DNA of 64,000 nucleotides from Ruminiclostridium cellobioparum subsp. termitidis CT1112 (GTDB lineage Bacteria > Bacillota > Clostridia > Acetivibrionales > DSM-1351): contig NZ_AORV01000035.1 of assembly GCF_000350485.1 (NCBI RefSeq), positions 141,163 to 205,162 on the forward strand, written 5' to 3'. Below are positions 8,099 through 18,396 of this stretch, piece by piece (within the stretch, counting starts at the first letter, position 1; each line of letters begins with the position of its first letter). A model generated the notes under the pieces. That model saw only the letters and a list, made by a program, of their open reading frames with translations. It was not told the DNA's origin and did no database searches. Position numbers and translations under genes: made by a program.

Positions 8099-11000
8099 TT
8101 ATTGCTGCTTGAAGTAAATGCTGTACAGCATTGCGGCTGCCTCTGCCCTGGTTGTAAAGGAGACCGGGTTGATATTCTTGCCGTCTCCGTTTATATACCC
8201 TAACATGACCATGGTTGCTGCATCGGCTGAGGCGTATTTTGCAATTTTGCCTTTATCCGAGAACTTCTCAAGCTGCTCCTGTGTTCCGGAAGCAAGGTTA
8301 TTATCAACTGTTCTCAGCGCCTTTACAGTCAGGACCATCATATCCTGTCTGGATATCCGCCTGTCGGCCTCAAATTTATTTTCTCCGACACCGGCTGTTA
8401 TACCCAGCTTTTTAGCTGTTCCTATCTGCTCATAGTACTTATTTGTCAGGCCGACATCATCAAAATTTGAATCAAAAGCTGCTTTTATATCCAGGGTCTT
8501 GATGAGCCATGCAATAAATTCACCTCTTGTTATATCCCTGCCAGGACTGAATTCAGCCTCGGAGGTGCCTTCAATTATTCCCTTTGCCGCCATTATTTCC
8601 ACAGGTATCTGCATCCATGAAGCTTTCTTTATATCGCTGAAATTCTTATTCACGAACACAATGGCATATTTGCTGAAATGGGTTGTATTGAAGATGACTC
8701 CCTTTGCATTGGAATCATACCTTGCACTTGGCACTGCTGTCGCATTCCCTTTATCGTCCAGATGCCATACCGTAATATTGTCCTTTTTTAACATTTCCTC
8801 CCGGGTTGGGGTATAGGGAATATATACGGTTACAGGTGCATCAGGATTATTCCAGGTTATGACCTGGTTGTTTACTTTTGCCGTCAAATCAATTACAGGC
8901 CTGGTCCCGACAAACTTTCTCATTTCTGAGCCCAGTTGGCCGGTTTCCACCTGGGAAATGCAAATGGTAATATTCTGTGCATTCCCCACAGCTCTTGCCG
9001 TAAGCATGTTACCCGGTATGTCAATGGTTGCTGCGTCAGTTTCCAGCCTGATCCTTCTGGTCTTAATTTCTGAAGTCAGGTACTCGGCAGGAATTACATA
9101 CTCCAGTCCCCTGGCAGTCTTAACCGCGGCATCTGAAGATATTGCTACCGTTTTCACTCCATTCTTGTCGGCTTTTGCAGTCTCAAAAGCTTTTTTCAAA
9201 AATTCCGGACTCACTGCTGCGGCTGCCGGTTCCTGAGAGGTTGAAGCCGTTCCGGTATTTGAATATCCACTGTTGCTGCCATTGCTACTGTTACCGCCGC
9301 TGCTGTTATTACCGCCGTCACTGCCGCCGCTGCTTATTTTAGCCAGTATGACATTGGCCTGGGTCACTTCTCCGGCAGTCACATTTATTCCGGTTGACAG
9401 GCCGTTCTGGTATCCTGCCTTTGCAACAGACAATGTATATCCTGTTCCTGCTGAGACCTCAGTCATTGTATATATTCCGGCAGTATTGGTAATGGCTGTG
9501 TAAGCCTTATTGCCGGCCGAAAGATATACTGTTGCTCCCTCAACAGGATTCCCGTATTCATCCGTCACTTTACCCGATAGCATTCCCTTATTCACCGGAA
9601 CAAGGATTATGTTGTCCACCACTGTTATTTCGCCTTCAATAACAGTTACTTCGGGAATTGACACACTTTGATATCCGGTTTTTGAAGCGGTTATCAAATA
9701 ACCTGTCCCTGCCTTCAGGTTATTTAGAAGATAGTCACCTGAAGCGTTTGTTATAGCTGAGCTGCTCTCTGTGGTTGAGTCTCCTGTTGTCGTGGAGTCA
9801 TCTGCTGACGCGGAGTCACCTTCTGTCGTGAAATCAACCGTTATGGCAGAGCCACTTGTCACAGATGGGTCATCTGTTTCAACCGGATCGATTGTCACAC
9901 TCCGGTTGCCGGTTTCCGCCGGGCTGCTTATTGTTATAACTGCACCCTGGACCGGATCTCCAAATGCATCCAGCACTTTTCCCGAAATTATTCCGGTTCC
10001 GGGTTTAATAACTGCTGTCAGTACTAAATCACCCAGATATGTGGTGTTATCTGAAATTACATTAATCCCGTCAATGCTTCCGTTCTGGTAATCAGTCTTG
10101 CTTGCAGTTATGGAGAATCCTGTTCCGGAAGGTACCATCCCGATGGTATATGTTCCTTCAGCATCTGTTGCAGCCAGATATTCATTCCCATCGGCCGTCA
10201 GTTTCACATTTACTCCCTGGAGAGGGTTTGACGAGTTATCCATAACCCTGCCGGTAACTGACCCCGTGGTATTTGTAGATACTTTAAAGGCATCTATAAT
10301 AAGGTATCTGCCATTCAAGGCATTGACAATCCTGATGGTATGCTGTCCATAAGGCAAGCCGTTTCTTCCGTACAAAAGGTTGCGGGCTGATGAGGTATCG
10401 GATGCCAGATGTAAGGTTCTTTGAAACTCGCCGTCAATATAAATATCAGCATCACTCAGGCCGTGATCCAATTCCGTATAGAAGAATATTCCTGTTCCGG
10501 TAAAGGTATATTCACAGTATGCGCCCATATCCATCGTATACTTGATATCGTTTTCAAAATCACCGTTGCTCCGGTTATCGCTGTATCCCCAGTTGCCGCT
10601 GTATGTGACCGAACTGTCATCACCGTCAATGAACAGTGCATTTTCAGGTGCAAACGGGTCCAATATGATATCCTGGGCCAAAACCGTATCGCCGGCTGTA
10701 ATTACTACTCCGGATACATATGAGGCCTGGTAGCCCGGTTTGACTGCAGTCACCGTATAAGTTATCCCCGTCGGTACATTCGCTATTGTATAGCCTCCGT
10801 CTGAATCTGTTGCAGCTGCAAAGCCTGTACCTTTTACGGCCACAGCCGCTCCTGCCACCGGATTATGGGAACTGTCGAGTACCCTGCCTGTGATTGTCCC
10901 CAGCTGAGCTATCCGGCTCAGCACCAGATCACTTTCTATTGTTGTATTTCCTGAGATTACGTCAATTCCCGCTGCTGCCGTCTCCTGGTAACCAGCTTTT

Positions 11001-14000
11001 GTCACAGTCAGAGTGTAGCCTGTTCCAGACGGTATATTTACCAGAGTATAATGTCCTGAAGCATCAGTAATAGCCGAATATTCCGCATCATTTACATTAA
11101 TGGATACATTTGCTCCCGGAATGGGATTATTGGCTGTATCAATAACTCTGCCGGTTATCTTCCCCGTATCAGGCAGCGGGGCAGGTTCCAGCGCAAGCTC
11201 ACCGACTTCGGTTGTGCTGTCTGATATGACATTGATTCCGCCGATGTTACCATCCAGATATCCGGCTTTGCCTGCAGTAACGGTATAACCTGTTCCTGCC
11301 GGTACACTGCCGATTGTGTATGCTCCTGCCGCATCAGTTGCAGCGGTGTACCCGGTTCCTCCGGCCTCTGCCGTTACATTTACTCCTTCAAGAGGACTTC
11401 CCTGAATGTCTTTTACAATACCAGTGATTGCGCCTGTGACATTTTGTGACACCTTGAATGCATCAATTATAAGATATTTTCCGCCCAGGGCATTGACTAT
11501 CTTTATCGTATGCTGACCGTACGGCAGGCCGTTAAGACCATACACCTGCATATATGCCAAAGGTGAATCCGAGGATAAATGCACTGTTCTCACCTTTACA
11601 TCATCAATATAAATATCCGCGTCACTCAAGCCGTGATCCATTTCGGTATAGAAGTATATTCCTGTGCCTGTAAAAGTGTATTCACAGTAACTGCCCTGCT
11701 GGTCGGTATAATGCACATCATTCATATAATCCCCGTTGCTCCTGGAACCGCTGTAGTTCCAGCCCGAACTGTAGGTCAGCGAGCCGTCGTCATCATTGAT
11801 GACCGAAGCATCAGCCGGAGCCAGAGGATCCAGGACAATTATATCGCTGATGGCAGTTCCGTCGGATACGATATTGATGCCTTTAACGGCCCCATCCCGA
11901 TATCCGGCTTTCTGTGCCGACAATACATAGCCGGCGCCGGCTTCAACACCGCTGATGGTATATACTCCTGCCTGATCCGTCACTGCCGGATAAGTATTTC
12001 CGCCTGCCGACAGGTTTATGCCCACATTTGCCAGAGGGCTGCCCTGAACGGTATTTACAATACCCGTCAAAGCCCCGGTAGTATTTGTTGAAACCTTGAA
12101 GGCATCTATGATAAGATACCTGTCATTCAATGCATTGACAACCTTGATTTTATGGGTTCCATAGGGCAGCCCGTTTTTTCCGTATACCTGATAAAAAGAG
12201 CTTCTGGAGGTTGATGCCAAATGGATGGTAGCATCTTTAGTTCCGTCGATATATATATCGGCATCACTTAAACCGGTGTCCATTTCCGAATAAAGGTATA
12301 TTCCCGTACCGGTAAAGGTATATTCACAGTAGCTTCCCTTTGTAGCTGTGTAATTTACGTCATCCAGATAGTCCCCCATACCTCTTGAACCGCTGTAGTT
12401 CCAGCCTCCGCTGTAGGTTACGGCACTGTCGTTGTTATTCACAATTGAAGCATTTGAAGGCGCCACCGGGTTATTTGTAACCTGGAACCCGTCAACAGTC
12501 AATTTTGAACCCGATATCAAAACCAGCCTGATCACATGTTTTCCCGGAGTTAAACCCGTTTTTGAATATACGGTCTGGAAAAAATCAAGCCTGGAAGCAG
12601 CGCAGCTGACGGTGGCATCCTTGATTCCGTCAATATATATGTCGATAGCTCCCATTTCAGGATCTTTTTCAGATATAAAATCAATACCCGTACCCATAAA
12701 TGTAAATTCACAATAATCGCCTATTGTCTGGGTATAGTGAATATCCGATTTATAGTCCCCTCCATTTCGGCCGCCGGCATAAAGCCAATTTCCTGTATAT
12801 TCTATTCCGCCTGCGTCATCATTTACAATCAGTGCGCTTTCTTCAGGTGCGGGATATACATAAGGCACCGGCGTATAATTTGTTACCTTGAATGCATCAA
12901 ATATTGCCCAGTATCCGGTAGCCGCCACCAATTTTATCCTGTGCTCTCCCAGCGGAAGATCCTGCTTGCTGTAGACCGAAGCTGCCACCTCCGGTGAAGC
13001 TGCCAGTGTATTTACAGTGTCCATGAGTATATCATCGATATATACCTCCACGTCACCCTGGTCATTTCCTTTTTCGGTGATAAACTCTATACCTGTACCG
13101 ATAAACGAGAATTCTACCGTTTGATGATTATTTCTTACGTCGTCGGCATAATGCACATCACCGCCGATATTGGCCCCTCTCCCGTCCTGATTGGTCCAAT
13201 GGCCTCCGTATTTGATGAGGGGTGAATCATCATTGATTACCGTCACATTATTATTTACAAAAGGAACCGTTACATTTGGCTCGGCAGGCAGGAAACCTCC
13301 GCTTGCCAACGACATGGCAAATATCTTCATATTGGGGTTATCCGGCAAGGTTATACTGCTTGCTGTTTTTGCAGGATCAAGTGTTATTTTGTATACATAC
13401 AGGTATGTTTCCCTGTACGCGTCATCGCCCCAGGGATTATGCCTGTGGGATACCGCATATCCGATTTTGTCGGTTATTCTGGTCAGACCGAAACCGCCTA
13501 TCATTGCAGTCCAGCCGTTAAACTGCAGGGTTTTGGCAGTGGATGATATGCCGTCGTCATATTGAACACTGAAGTCACCCGATTGAGGTCCGTTTACCGA
13601 GGTTCCCAGAATATACAGTGCATTGTTGGGATTTGAACCGGAATTCAGGGGTATTGTCTGTCCGGCTGCCATCACAACATTCTTTTGTCCATCCTGTTTG
13701 GGTCCCATGGCAAAACTGATGTCTTCGCTGACAATCTCATCCGGCAGCTGTTCAGCTGAGACAGTGTGCCCATTTAAATCCATATCCCCGTCTGCTCTGT
13801 CTGAATCATGGCTGATCCCGTCCTGATTGTATTCCAGACCAAGGTTGACTTTTGTTACAACAGGTTTGGTATCGCCGTAATAGGGGCTGTCCAACTTTAC
13901 TCTGAAGGTCTTCAGCTCATATTTATGCAAGGAAGTACTGAAGGAATTCCCGCTGTACAGTGTTGCTGCCATGTCCTCCTCTATGAGGTTTGTTTCGTGC

Positions 14001-16447
14001 AGGGAAGTTATATTTCCGGCAAAAGCTACATTGACATCCGTATTATCCCTGCCCTGTGATTCATACAATCTTACAATAAGATCGTCTGAATTTTCAGCTT
14101 CGGCCTTTTTTATTGCAGCAACCGTTATATTTGGTTTGTCCACTGTCACAAAGGAGAAGGTCTTTCCCAGGCCACCCGGGTGCGGCTCCAGCTTATCCTG
14201 GTACACAATGAAGGGTTTGGCCATACTGCCTGCTTCCCGGGGTGTATTTCCGTCTGCCCAGGTACTTGCATGTGAATATATTGAATATGTGAAGTTATGT
14301 ACACCCATATCGGCATCACTGTCCATATTCTTGGCAGCTCTGAGCAGGCTCAACCTGAGGGTATTATCATCCACCTTATCCCAGCCGTATTTGCATTCAC
14401 TCAGAATGCTCACTCCGAAGTCGCCGGAAGTATTTGTTATATCCGCCCATTTTTGAGCAGGTACTTCCCTGTTGTCGGGGTTTCTGTTGCCTCTTTCCAC
14501 CGTGCCGTAGGAAAGGTCAAAGGTGGCATTGGGATTTGAAACCGCCAGCGGGAAGGAGGCCTTGATCATTTTGTTGGTTTCGTGCCAATCCACCGTCATT
14601 GGAAAATCCACCCTGCCGATATCGGAATATAATGATATTCTCTGTTTGAAAGTGGAGCTTCCATCGGTTTTTGTCACTTCATAAGTTGCTCTGACCGGGC
14701 CTGTTTCCAGCAGAGTTATGGCAGGATTATTGTTTAAGATGGCAGGTGTGGCTATCTGGTCTGCCCAGGTAAATATCCAGGCCTGCCAGCCGCCATCCGA
14801 TTCCTGACTGTCATCCTTGAGCTTTTGCAGCTCGATTTCCTTTCCCGTTTCAAGCACTTCTCTATTATTTTCCTTGTCAAAAATCCTTTTTACATTTCCT
14901 GTAGCTCCATTGAGTTCTACTATGTAACGGTCGTTTTCCATAATATTATTGCCTATGGTCAATCCCGTATTATATGTTCCCGCGGCTGCGGCAGCCTCAG
15001 CGTGATATACGGCATATCCCACGGAGGGGACATCCTTTGCAATGAAGAGTACTTTGGCTGTATTTCCGTTAATAGTTGCCTGCGAAGGTATCTCGGAGCC
15101 TGTCGCATCATATATTTTCACTGCGGCAGGTGTCGAAGCAAAAGTCACCTCAGTCTCAACTATGTCGGTTCTTTCATATGACAGGGAATTGAACACTACT
15201 ATGGGGATCCCGGGGCCCGTGGTGTCGGCACGTGAGGCAATAGCCGCCATGGAATAGTCCTCGCCGCTTTTCATGAGATTTGAAGCAACTTCGGCATCAC
15301 TCCAGGCATCCTGTATGACACTGTCTATGGAACATCCGGGTAAAATATCATGATGCTGGGAAACCAGTATTTTTTTCCATGCCCTGTCGAGCTTTTCAGC
15401 AGGATAGGAGGCCGCACCAAGCCACATTGTCAGGCTGTTGAGCTTCTCAGCTGCTTCTGCCATCACTTCGTTGTCATTGTTATATCTTTTTAAATCCCCA
15501 TGTGTTGTGTATAATCCAAGCTCATGGTTGTAATAAAGCTCCTTGTTGAATTCGGGGATTTTTGCCTTTTCCTCTTCAGTTAAAGAGTCAAAATAGTCAA
15601 TCATTTTTGAAAACCGGGTCGTGGGCCCGTTCGGATCATTATTTACATTATGCACATTGTCTATTTGTGCCTGTGTGGGACCGCCGCCCATGTCACCGTC
15701 TCCGCCGTAAAAGAAACCCTTTTTGATTCCCAGCTCACTGCTTCCGGAATCCAGAGATTTATTTATCATAGCGGCACTCATATCATTTGTATAAAAGGGT
15801 GTTGGTTTGTAGGCTGGGATTATGGTACCGTCAACACCTTTCCAGTTGAAGTTGTCATAACCCGACATACCCCAGGTTGTAAAATCCGTCTCATTGGGCA
15901 AAGCACTTATTCTGGTTGCTGTAAAGGCTTTTGTCCCAGATTTTAACGCAATTTGAGGTAAAATCCAGGAATGTCCGGGATCATCGGGTAAAAATGCAAC
16001 ATCTGCAACCTTGCCAAATTCCTTTTTAAAAAATAATTGCCCCTCAAGGAACTGCCTTACCATTGATTCTCCCGAGGGAATGTTTGTATCGGCCTCAACC
16101 CACTCACCGCCGACATAATCCCATTGTCCGCTGTTTATCTTGTCTTTTATGTTATTAAACAAAGTGGGATAATATTCTTTCATCCATTCATAATGCTGCG
16201 CTGATGATGCACTGAACTTATAGTCTGGATTTTTCTCCATAAGGCCCAGCTGTTTTGCCCAGGTATTATAGGTTAAATCCGAAATGGTTCTGGCATAGTT
16301 CCACTGCCACGCAGTATCAATGTGTCCATGTCCCGATACATAAGAGGTATATGACTTGTCATATGCCAATACCGGACTGGCAAACACAGAAACACTTAAA
16401 AGGACAGCAATAAACAGCGCAGTGATTCTTAATTTCTTTTTGTTCAT
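8099..16447 (-). CDS. Giant S-layer-anchored GH38 alpha-mannosidase, multimodular
   Basis: A 2782-residue secreted enzyme. The start is ATG 16447 (RBS GGAGGG) because translation from there gives a clean signal peptide ending VLA (residue 28); the longer reading frame adds 39 residues without a signal. Order: GH38 catalytic domain with HGHIDTAW (40-47) and the nucleophile Asp of DDPGHS (D155), then HHDILPG and the GH38 C-terminal beta domains to about residue 1060. Five beta-sandwich modules start near residues 1069, 1204, 1332, 1547 and 1942 (pattern NDD..I.Y.G.W). Seven carboxypeptidase-regulatory-like repeats start near 1455, 1669, 1761, 1849, 2059, 2149 and 2287. A Ser/Gly/Asn linker (2370-2402) and three SLH domains (about 2600-2782) follow. 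SLH domains bind secondary cell-wall polymer, so the enzyme should sit on the cell surface and remove mannose from glycans. The gene has its own upstream region after a terminator. Confidence 0.93.
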   Translation of the reverse strand: MNKKKLRITALFIAVLLSVSVFASPVLAYDKSYTSYVSGHGHIDTAWQWNYARTISDLTYNTWAKQLGLMEKNPDYKFSASSAQHYEWMKEYYPTLFNNIKDKINSGQWDYVGGEWVEADTNIPSGESMVRQFLEGQLFFKKEFGKVADVAFLPDDPGHSWILPQIALKSGTKAFTATRISALPNETDFTTWGMSGYDNFNWKGVDGTIIPAYKPTPFYTNDMSAAMINKSLDSGSSELGIKKGFFYGGDGDMGGGPTQAQIDNVHNVNNDPNGPTTRFSKMIDYFDSLTEEEKAKIPEFNKELYYNHELGLYTTHGDLKRYNNDNEVMAEAAEKLNSLTMWLGAASYPAEKLDRAWKKILVSQHHDILPGCSIDSVIQDAWSDAEVASNLMKSGEDYSMAAIASRADTTGPGIPIVVFNSLSYERTDIVETEVTFASTPAAVKIYDATGSEIPSQATINGNTAKVLFIAKDVPSVGYAVYHAEAAAAAGTYNTGLTIGNNIMENDRYIVELNGATGNVKRIFDKENNREVLETGKEIELQKLKDDSQESDGGWQAWIFTWADQIATPAILNNNPAITLLETGPVRATYEVTKTDGSSTFKQRISLYSDIGRVDFPMTVDWHETNKMIKASFPLAVSNPNATFDLSYGTVERGNRNPDNREVPAQKWADITNTSGDFGVSILSECKYGWDKVDDNTLRLSLLRAAKNMDSDADMGVHNFTYSIYSHASTWADGNTPREAGSMAKPFIVYQDKLEPHPGGLGKTFSFVTVDKPNITVAAIKKAEAENSDDLIVRLYESQGRDNTDVNVAFAGNITSLHETNLIEEDMAATLYSGNSFSTSLHKYELKTFRVKLDSPYYGDTKPVVTKVNLGLEYNQDGISHDSDRADGDMDLNGHTVSAEQLPDEIVSEDISFAMGPKQDGQKNVVMAAGQTIPLNSGSNPNNALYILGTSVNGPQSGDFSVQYDDGISSTAKTLQFNGWTAMIGGFGLTRITDKIGYAVSHRHNPWGDDAYRETYLYVYKITLDPAKTASSITLPDNPNMKIFAMSLASGGFLPAEPNVTVPFVNNNVTVINDDSPLIKYGGHWTNQDGRGANIGGDVHYADDVRNNHQTVEFSFIGTGIEFITEKGNDQGDVEVYIDDILMDTVNTLAASPEVAASVYSKQDLPLGEHRIKLVAATGYWAIFDAFKVTNYTPVPYVYPAPEESALIVNDDAGGIEYTGNWLYAGGRNGGDYKSDIHYTQTIGDYCEFTFMGTGIDFISEKDPEMGAIDIYIDGIKDATVSCAASRLDFFQTVYSKTGLTPGKHVIRLVLISGSKLTVDGFQVTNNPVAPSNASIVNNNDSAVTYSGGWNYSGSRGMGDYLDDVNYTATKGSYCEYTFTGTGIYLYSEMDTGLSDADIYIDGTKDATIHLASTSRSSFYQVYGKNGLPYGTHKIKVVNALNDRYLIIDAFKVSTNTTGALTGIVNTVQGSPLANVGINLSAGGNTYPAVTDQAGVYTISGVEAGAGYVLSAQKAGYRDGAVKGINIVSDGTAISDIIVLDPLAPADASVINDDDGSLTYSSGWNYSGSRSNGDYMNDVHYTDQQGSYCEYTFTGTGIYFYTEMDHGLSDADIYIDDVKVRTVHLSSDSPLAYMQVYGLNGLPYGQHTIKIVNALGGKYLIIDAFKVSQNVTGAITGIVKDIQGSPLEGVNVTAEAGGTGYTAATDAAGAYTIGSVPAGTGYTVTAGKAGYLDGNIGGINVISDSTTEVGELALEPAPLPDTGKITGRVIDTANNPIPGANVSINVNDAEYSAITDASGHYTLVNIPSGTGYTLTVTKAGYQETAAAGIDVISGNTTIESDLVLSRIAQLGTITGRVLDSSHNPVAGAAVAVKGTGFAAATDSDGGYTIANVPTGITYTVTAVKPGYQASYVSGVVITAGDTVLAQDIILDPFAPENALFIDGDDSSVTYSGNWGYSDNRSNGDFENDIKYTMDMGAYCEYTFTGTGIFFYTELDHGLSDADIYIDGEFQRTLHLASDTSSARNLLYGRNGLPYGQHTIRIVNALNGRYLIIDAFKVSTNTTGSVTGRVMDNSSNPLQGVNVKLTADGNEYLAATDAEGTYTIGMVPSGTGFSITASKTDYQNGSIDGINVISDNTTYLGDLVLTAVIKPGTGIISGKVLDAFGDPVQGAVITISSPAETGNRSVTIDPVETDDPSVTSGSAITVDFTTEGDSASADDSTTTGDSTTESSSAITNASGDYLLNNLKAGTGYLITASKTGYQSVSIPEVTVIEGEITVVDNIILVPVNKGMLSGKVTDEYGNPVEGATVYLSAGNKAYTAITNTAGIYTMTEVSAGTGYTLSVAKAGYQNGLSTGINVTAGEVTQANVILAKISSGGSDGGNNSSGGNSSNGSNSGYSNTGTASTSQEPAAAAVSPEFLKKAFETAKADKNGVKTVAISSDAAVKTARGLEYVIPAEYLTSEIKTRRIRLETDAATIDIPGNMLTARAVGNAQNITICISQVETGQLGSEMRKFVGTRPVIDLTAKVNNQVITWNNPDAPVTVYIPYTPTREEMLKKDNITVWHLDDKGNATAVPSARYDSNAKGVIFNTTHFSKYAIVFVNKNFSDIKKASWMQIPVEIMAAKGIIEGTSEAEFSPGRDITRGEFIAWLIKTLDIKAAFDSNFDDVGLTNKYYEQIGTAKKLGITAGVGENKFEADRRISRQDMMVLTVKALRTVDNNLASGTQEQLEKFSDKGKIAKYASADAATMVMLGYINGDGKNINPVSFTTRAEAAAMLYSIYFKQQ
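9757..9890 (-). repeat. Degenerate 18-bp tandem repeat coding acidic Thr/Ser hexapeptides
   Basis: Inside the sixth carboxypeptidase-regulatory-like repeat the coding strand carries about four to six degenerate 18-bp units. The clearest encode TTEGDS, ASADDS, TTTGDS and TTESSS. This inserts an acidic, Ser/Thr-rich stretch of about 45 residues into an otherwise compact domain, between a beta-strand and the conserved NASGDYLL segment. Confidence 0.75.
10270..12470 (-). repeat. Internal homologous module repeats in the giant mannosidase gene
   Basis: Three beta-sandwich modules (about 12464-12083, 11822-11440 and 10650-10270) are alike even at DNA level, for example in the stretch encoding YTFTGTGI followed by SDADIYID. 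Each is followed by one or more carboxypeptidase-regulatory-like repeats. The similarity implies recent duplication, so copy number may vary by recombination. Confidence 0.8.
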
Positions 16448-16675
16448 TCTTTCCCTCCCATATGATATTTTTGGCCATTCCGCATTGATTTTTCCGACAC
16501 AGCTCCTTTCCCCATATTTGCAGAATTGGGCCCATAACTTTATATAGACTTTATAAAGTTTCATTTATGTGTTTTCATCTATGTAGCTGCACTTATGTCT
16601 GCTTTTTCTTTGATTTAATTGGATTTTTATGCTGATTAATTATGTTATGAGAATTTATGTTATGTTTACTTTTAA

Positions 16676-16720
16676 AAAAAATCTTCCTTAGAGAATAATA
16701 TATTCCCAGGGAAGATTTTA
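16676..16720 (-). terminator. Rho-independent terminator after the YesN-type regulator
   Basis: On the minus strand, arms AAAATCTTCC and GGAAGATTTT enclose a second paired segment (GGGAATA with TATTCTC) and run into eight T residues. It ends the mannosidase-kinase-regulator transcript about 65-110 bp after the regulator stop. The remaining 16448-16672 should contain the giant gene's promoter; I see only TATAAAG-rich sequence there and no clear -35/-10 pair. Confidence 0.85.
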
Positions 16721-16785
16721 AAATGGAATTTCTTTTGTGTGTTAGTAAATTTTTTAAATTAAAATATTTACAGTTATAATCCGGT

Positions 16786-18396
16786 TTATTTGGTTTTAAA
16801 ATACTTGGAGGCAGATACGCCGGTATATTTTTTAAAACATTTGCTGAAGTAGTACGGATCGTTGAAACCAACCAATTCAGCTATTTCAAAAAGCTTTTTG
16901 TTTCCCCTGTCAATCAGTTCCTTGGCATTTTTCATCCTGCACTCCGTGAGATACTCTATTACCGAAAGACCTGCTTCCTTTTTAAAAATATTGCTGAGGT
17001 GGCTTGCGTTTATGGACATGTTGCTGGCAATATTCTCAAGGCTTAAATCACTGTTTGAATAGTTTTTATCAATATATGCCTTAACCTTGTCAACAATCCG
17101 GGTGTGCCCCATGTATCTCTTGTTGCTGTGGGCTTTAACCAGCCTGCCAAATATGTCGATAAAGAAATCTTCAATTTCATTGATGGACTCTTTATAATTT
17201 ATCATTTCAGAAATATTAATATCCTGCTCTGTTATTTCCGACATATTTATTTCATTCTCTCCTGCAAAGGTGGTAATTGTTAACAGCAATTCGGATAAGA
17301 CCATATACAGACTTTCCACTGTCAATTTCCTGGCAATAAATGTAGTGAATATTTTATGCAGCTCCTCTGTGATGGACGAAATATTTCCAAGTCTGAGGTT
17401 TATCAGCATGTTTTGCCGAAAATTCAGAGGTTCGGCAGGAATCCCCTTTTGAGCTTCAATAGCCTCATATTCAATAATTCTGTCGTTCCCCAAAACAAGT
17501 TTGTTTTTAAGTGCAGTTTGTGCTTCTTTGTAGGATAGGCTTATCTTTTCCAGTCCTTCATATGGTTTTCCAATACCGACGGTAACAGTAAACTTCAAAA
17601 ATTCCTTAACAAGTTTTTGTGCAGTCTCACACAATGTAATATAATCCACCCGGGAGTTATTTTTTTCAGAATTAAAGGAATTTACGATAATGACTATACG
17701 ATTGTTTTGATCAAATGAGATTTCAAAACAATTTTCACTTTCAAATATTTCACCAAAAATATTTGACACGGCAAATAGCCACAATTCCCTGTCATTTTCA
17801 AAAATTCCGTCGGCAGCTAAACCATCAATACCCACAACTATTACTGCCAATTTGGCATTTTTTAATCTGGGGCAGAATAACTGCAATTTCTCTGCCCCCT
17901 CCGAGGAATTATCCGGCTGAATACCTTCCAGCAGTGCTTGTATGTATCTCTGCTTAAGCAGAGTAATCCTCTCTCTGGAATTTAGCTTCAGATTTTCTAT
18001 ATTTTCTTTCAGCTGCAATTCCTGTGTTATCTGCTCATTGACATCGCAAAGTATCTTTTCCAGCTCATCCCGGATGACAGGTTTCAGAAGGTAATTTACA
18101 ACTCCGGCCTGCAAGGCGGCTCTTGCATACTCAAAGCTGCTATACCCGGTCAATATAACTATCTTCATTTCAGGGTATTTCTCACGGGCAATTTTAGCAA
18201 ACTCCAGACCATTGATAAATGGCATATTTATATCTATAATTGCCAAATTAGGCCGGACTTCCTCCACAAGGCCGAGGGCATCCTCTCCGTTTACGGCTTC
18301 ACCTGCTATTTCATAGCCAAGTTTGTTCCAGTCAACACAGGACTTAAGCCTCACCCTTACCAGGTATTCATCATCAACTAAAATCACTTTGATCAC
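16786..18396 (-). CDS. YesN-type response regulator with AraC DNA-binding domain
   Basis: About 536 residues: an N-terminal receiver domain with acidic pocket DDE (8-10), phosphoacceptor D55 in IIDINMPF and Lys in LLKPV near 105; a long middle region; and a C-terminal pair of AraC helix-turn-helix motifs ending GFNDPYYFSKCFKKYTGVSASKYF. The start is taken as GTG 18396, which overlaps the kinase stop as GTGA and has GGGGTGGG upstream; a GTG at 18411 is the alternative. It is the partner of the upstream YesM-type kinase and probably controls the mannosidase and ABC genes in response to an extracellular glycan signal (inference). Confidence 0.92.
   Translation of the reverse strand: MIKVILVDDEYLVRVRLKSCVDWNKLGYEIAGEAVNGEDALGLVEEVRPNLAIIDINMPFINGLEFAKIAREKYPEMKIVILTGYSSFEYARAALQAGVVNYLLKPVIRDELEKILCDVNEQITQELQLKENIENLKLNSRERITLLKQRYIQALLEGIQPDNSSEGAEKLQLFCPRLKNAKLAVIVVGIDGLAADGIFENDRELWLFAVSNIFGEIFESENCFEISFDQNNRIVIIVNSFNSEKNNSRVDYITLCETAQKLVKEFLKFTVTVGIGKPYEGLEKISLSYKEAQTALKNKLVLGNDRIIEYEAIEAQKGIPAEPLNFRQNMLINLRLGNISSITEELHKIFTTFIARKLTVESLYMVLSELLLTITTFAGENEINMSEITEQDINISEMINYKESINEIEDFFIDIFGRLVKAHSNKRYMGHTRIVDKVKAYIDKNYSNSDLSLENIASNMSINASHLSNIFKKEAGLSVIEYLTECRMKNAKELIDRGNKKLFEIAELVGFNDPYYFSKCFKKYTGVSASKYFKTK

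Noticed and set aside
11579..12091. 170-codon plus-strand frame inside the giant mannosidase gene
   Set aside because: Antisense shadow of the repeated modules; no RBS and no recognisable domain.
16593..16871. 92-codon open frame between giant mannosidase and regulator
   Set aside because: It overlaps the regulator's C-terminus and the terminator, and its composition is low-complexity Lys/Asn typical of AT-rich non-coding DNA.
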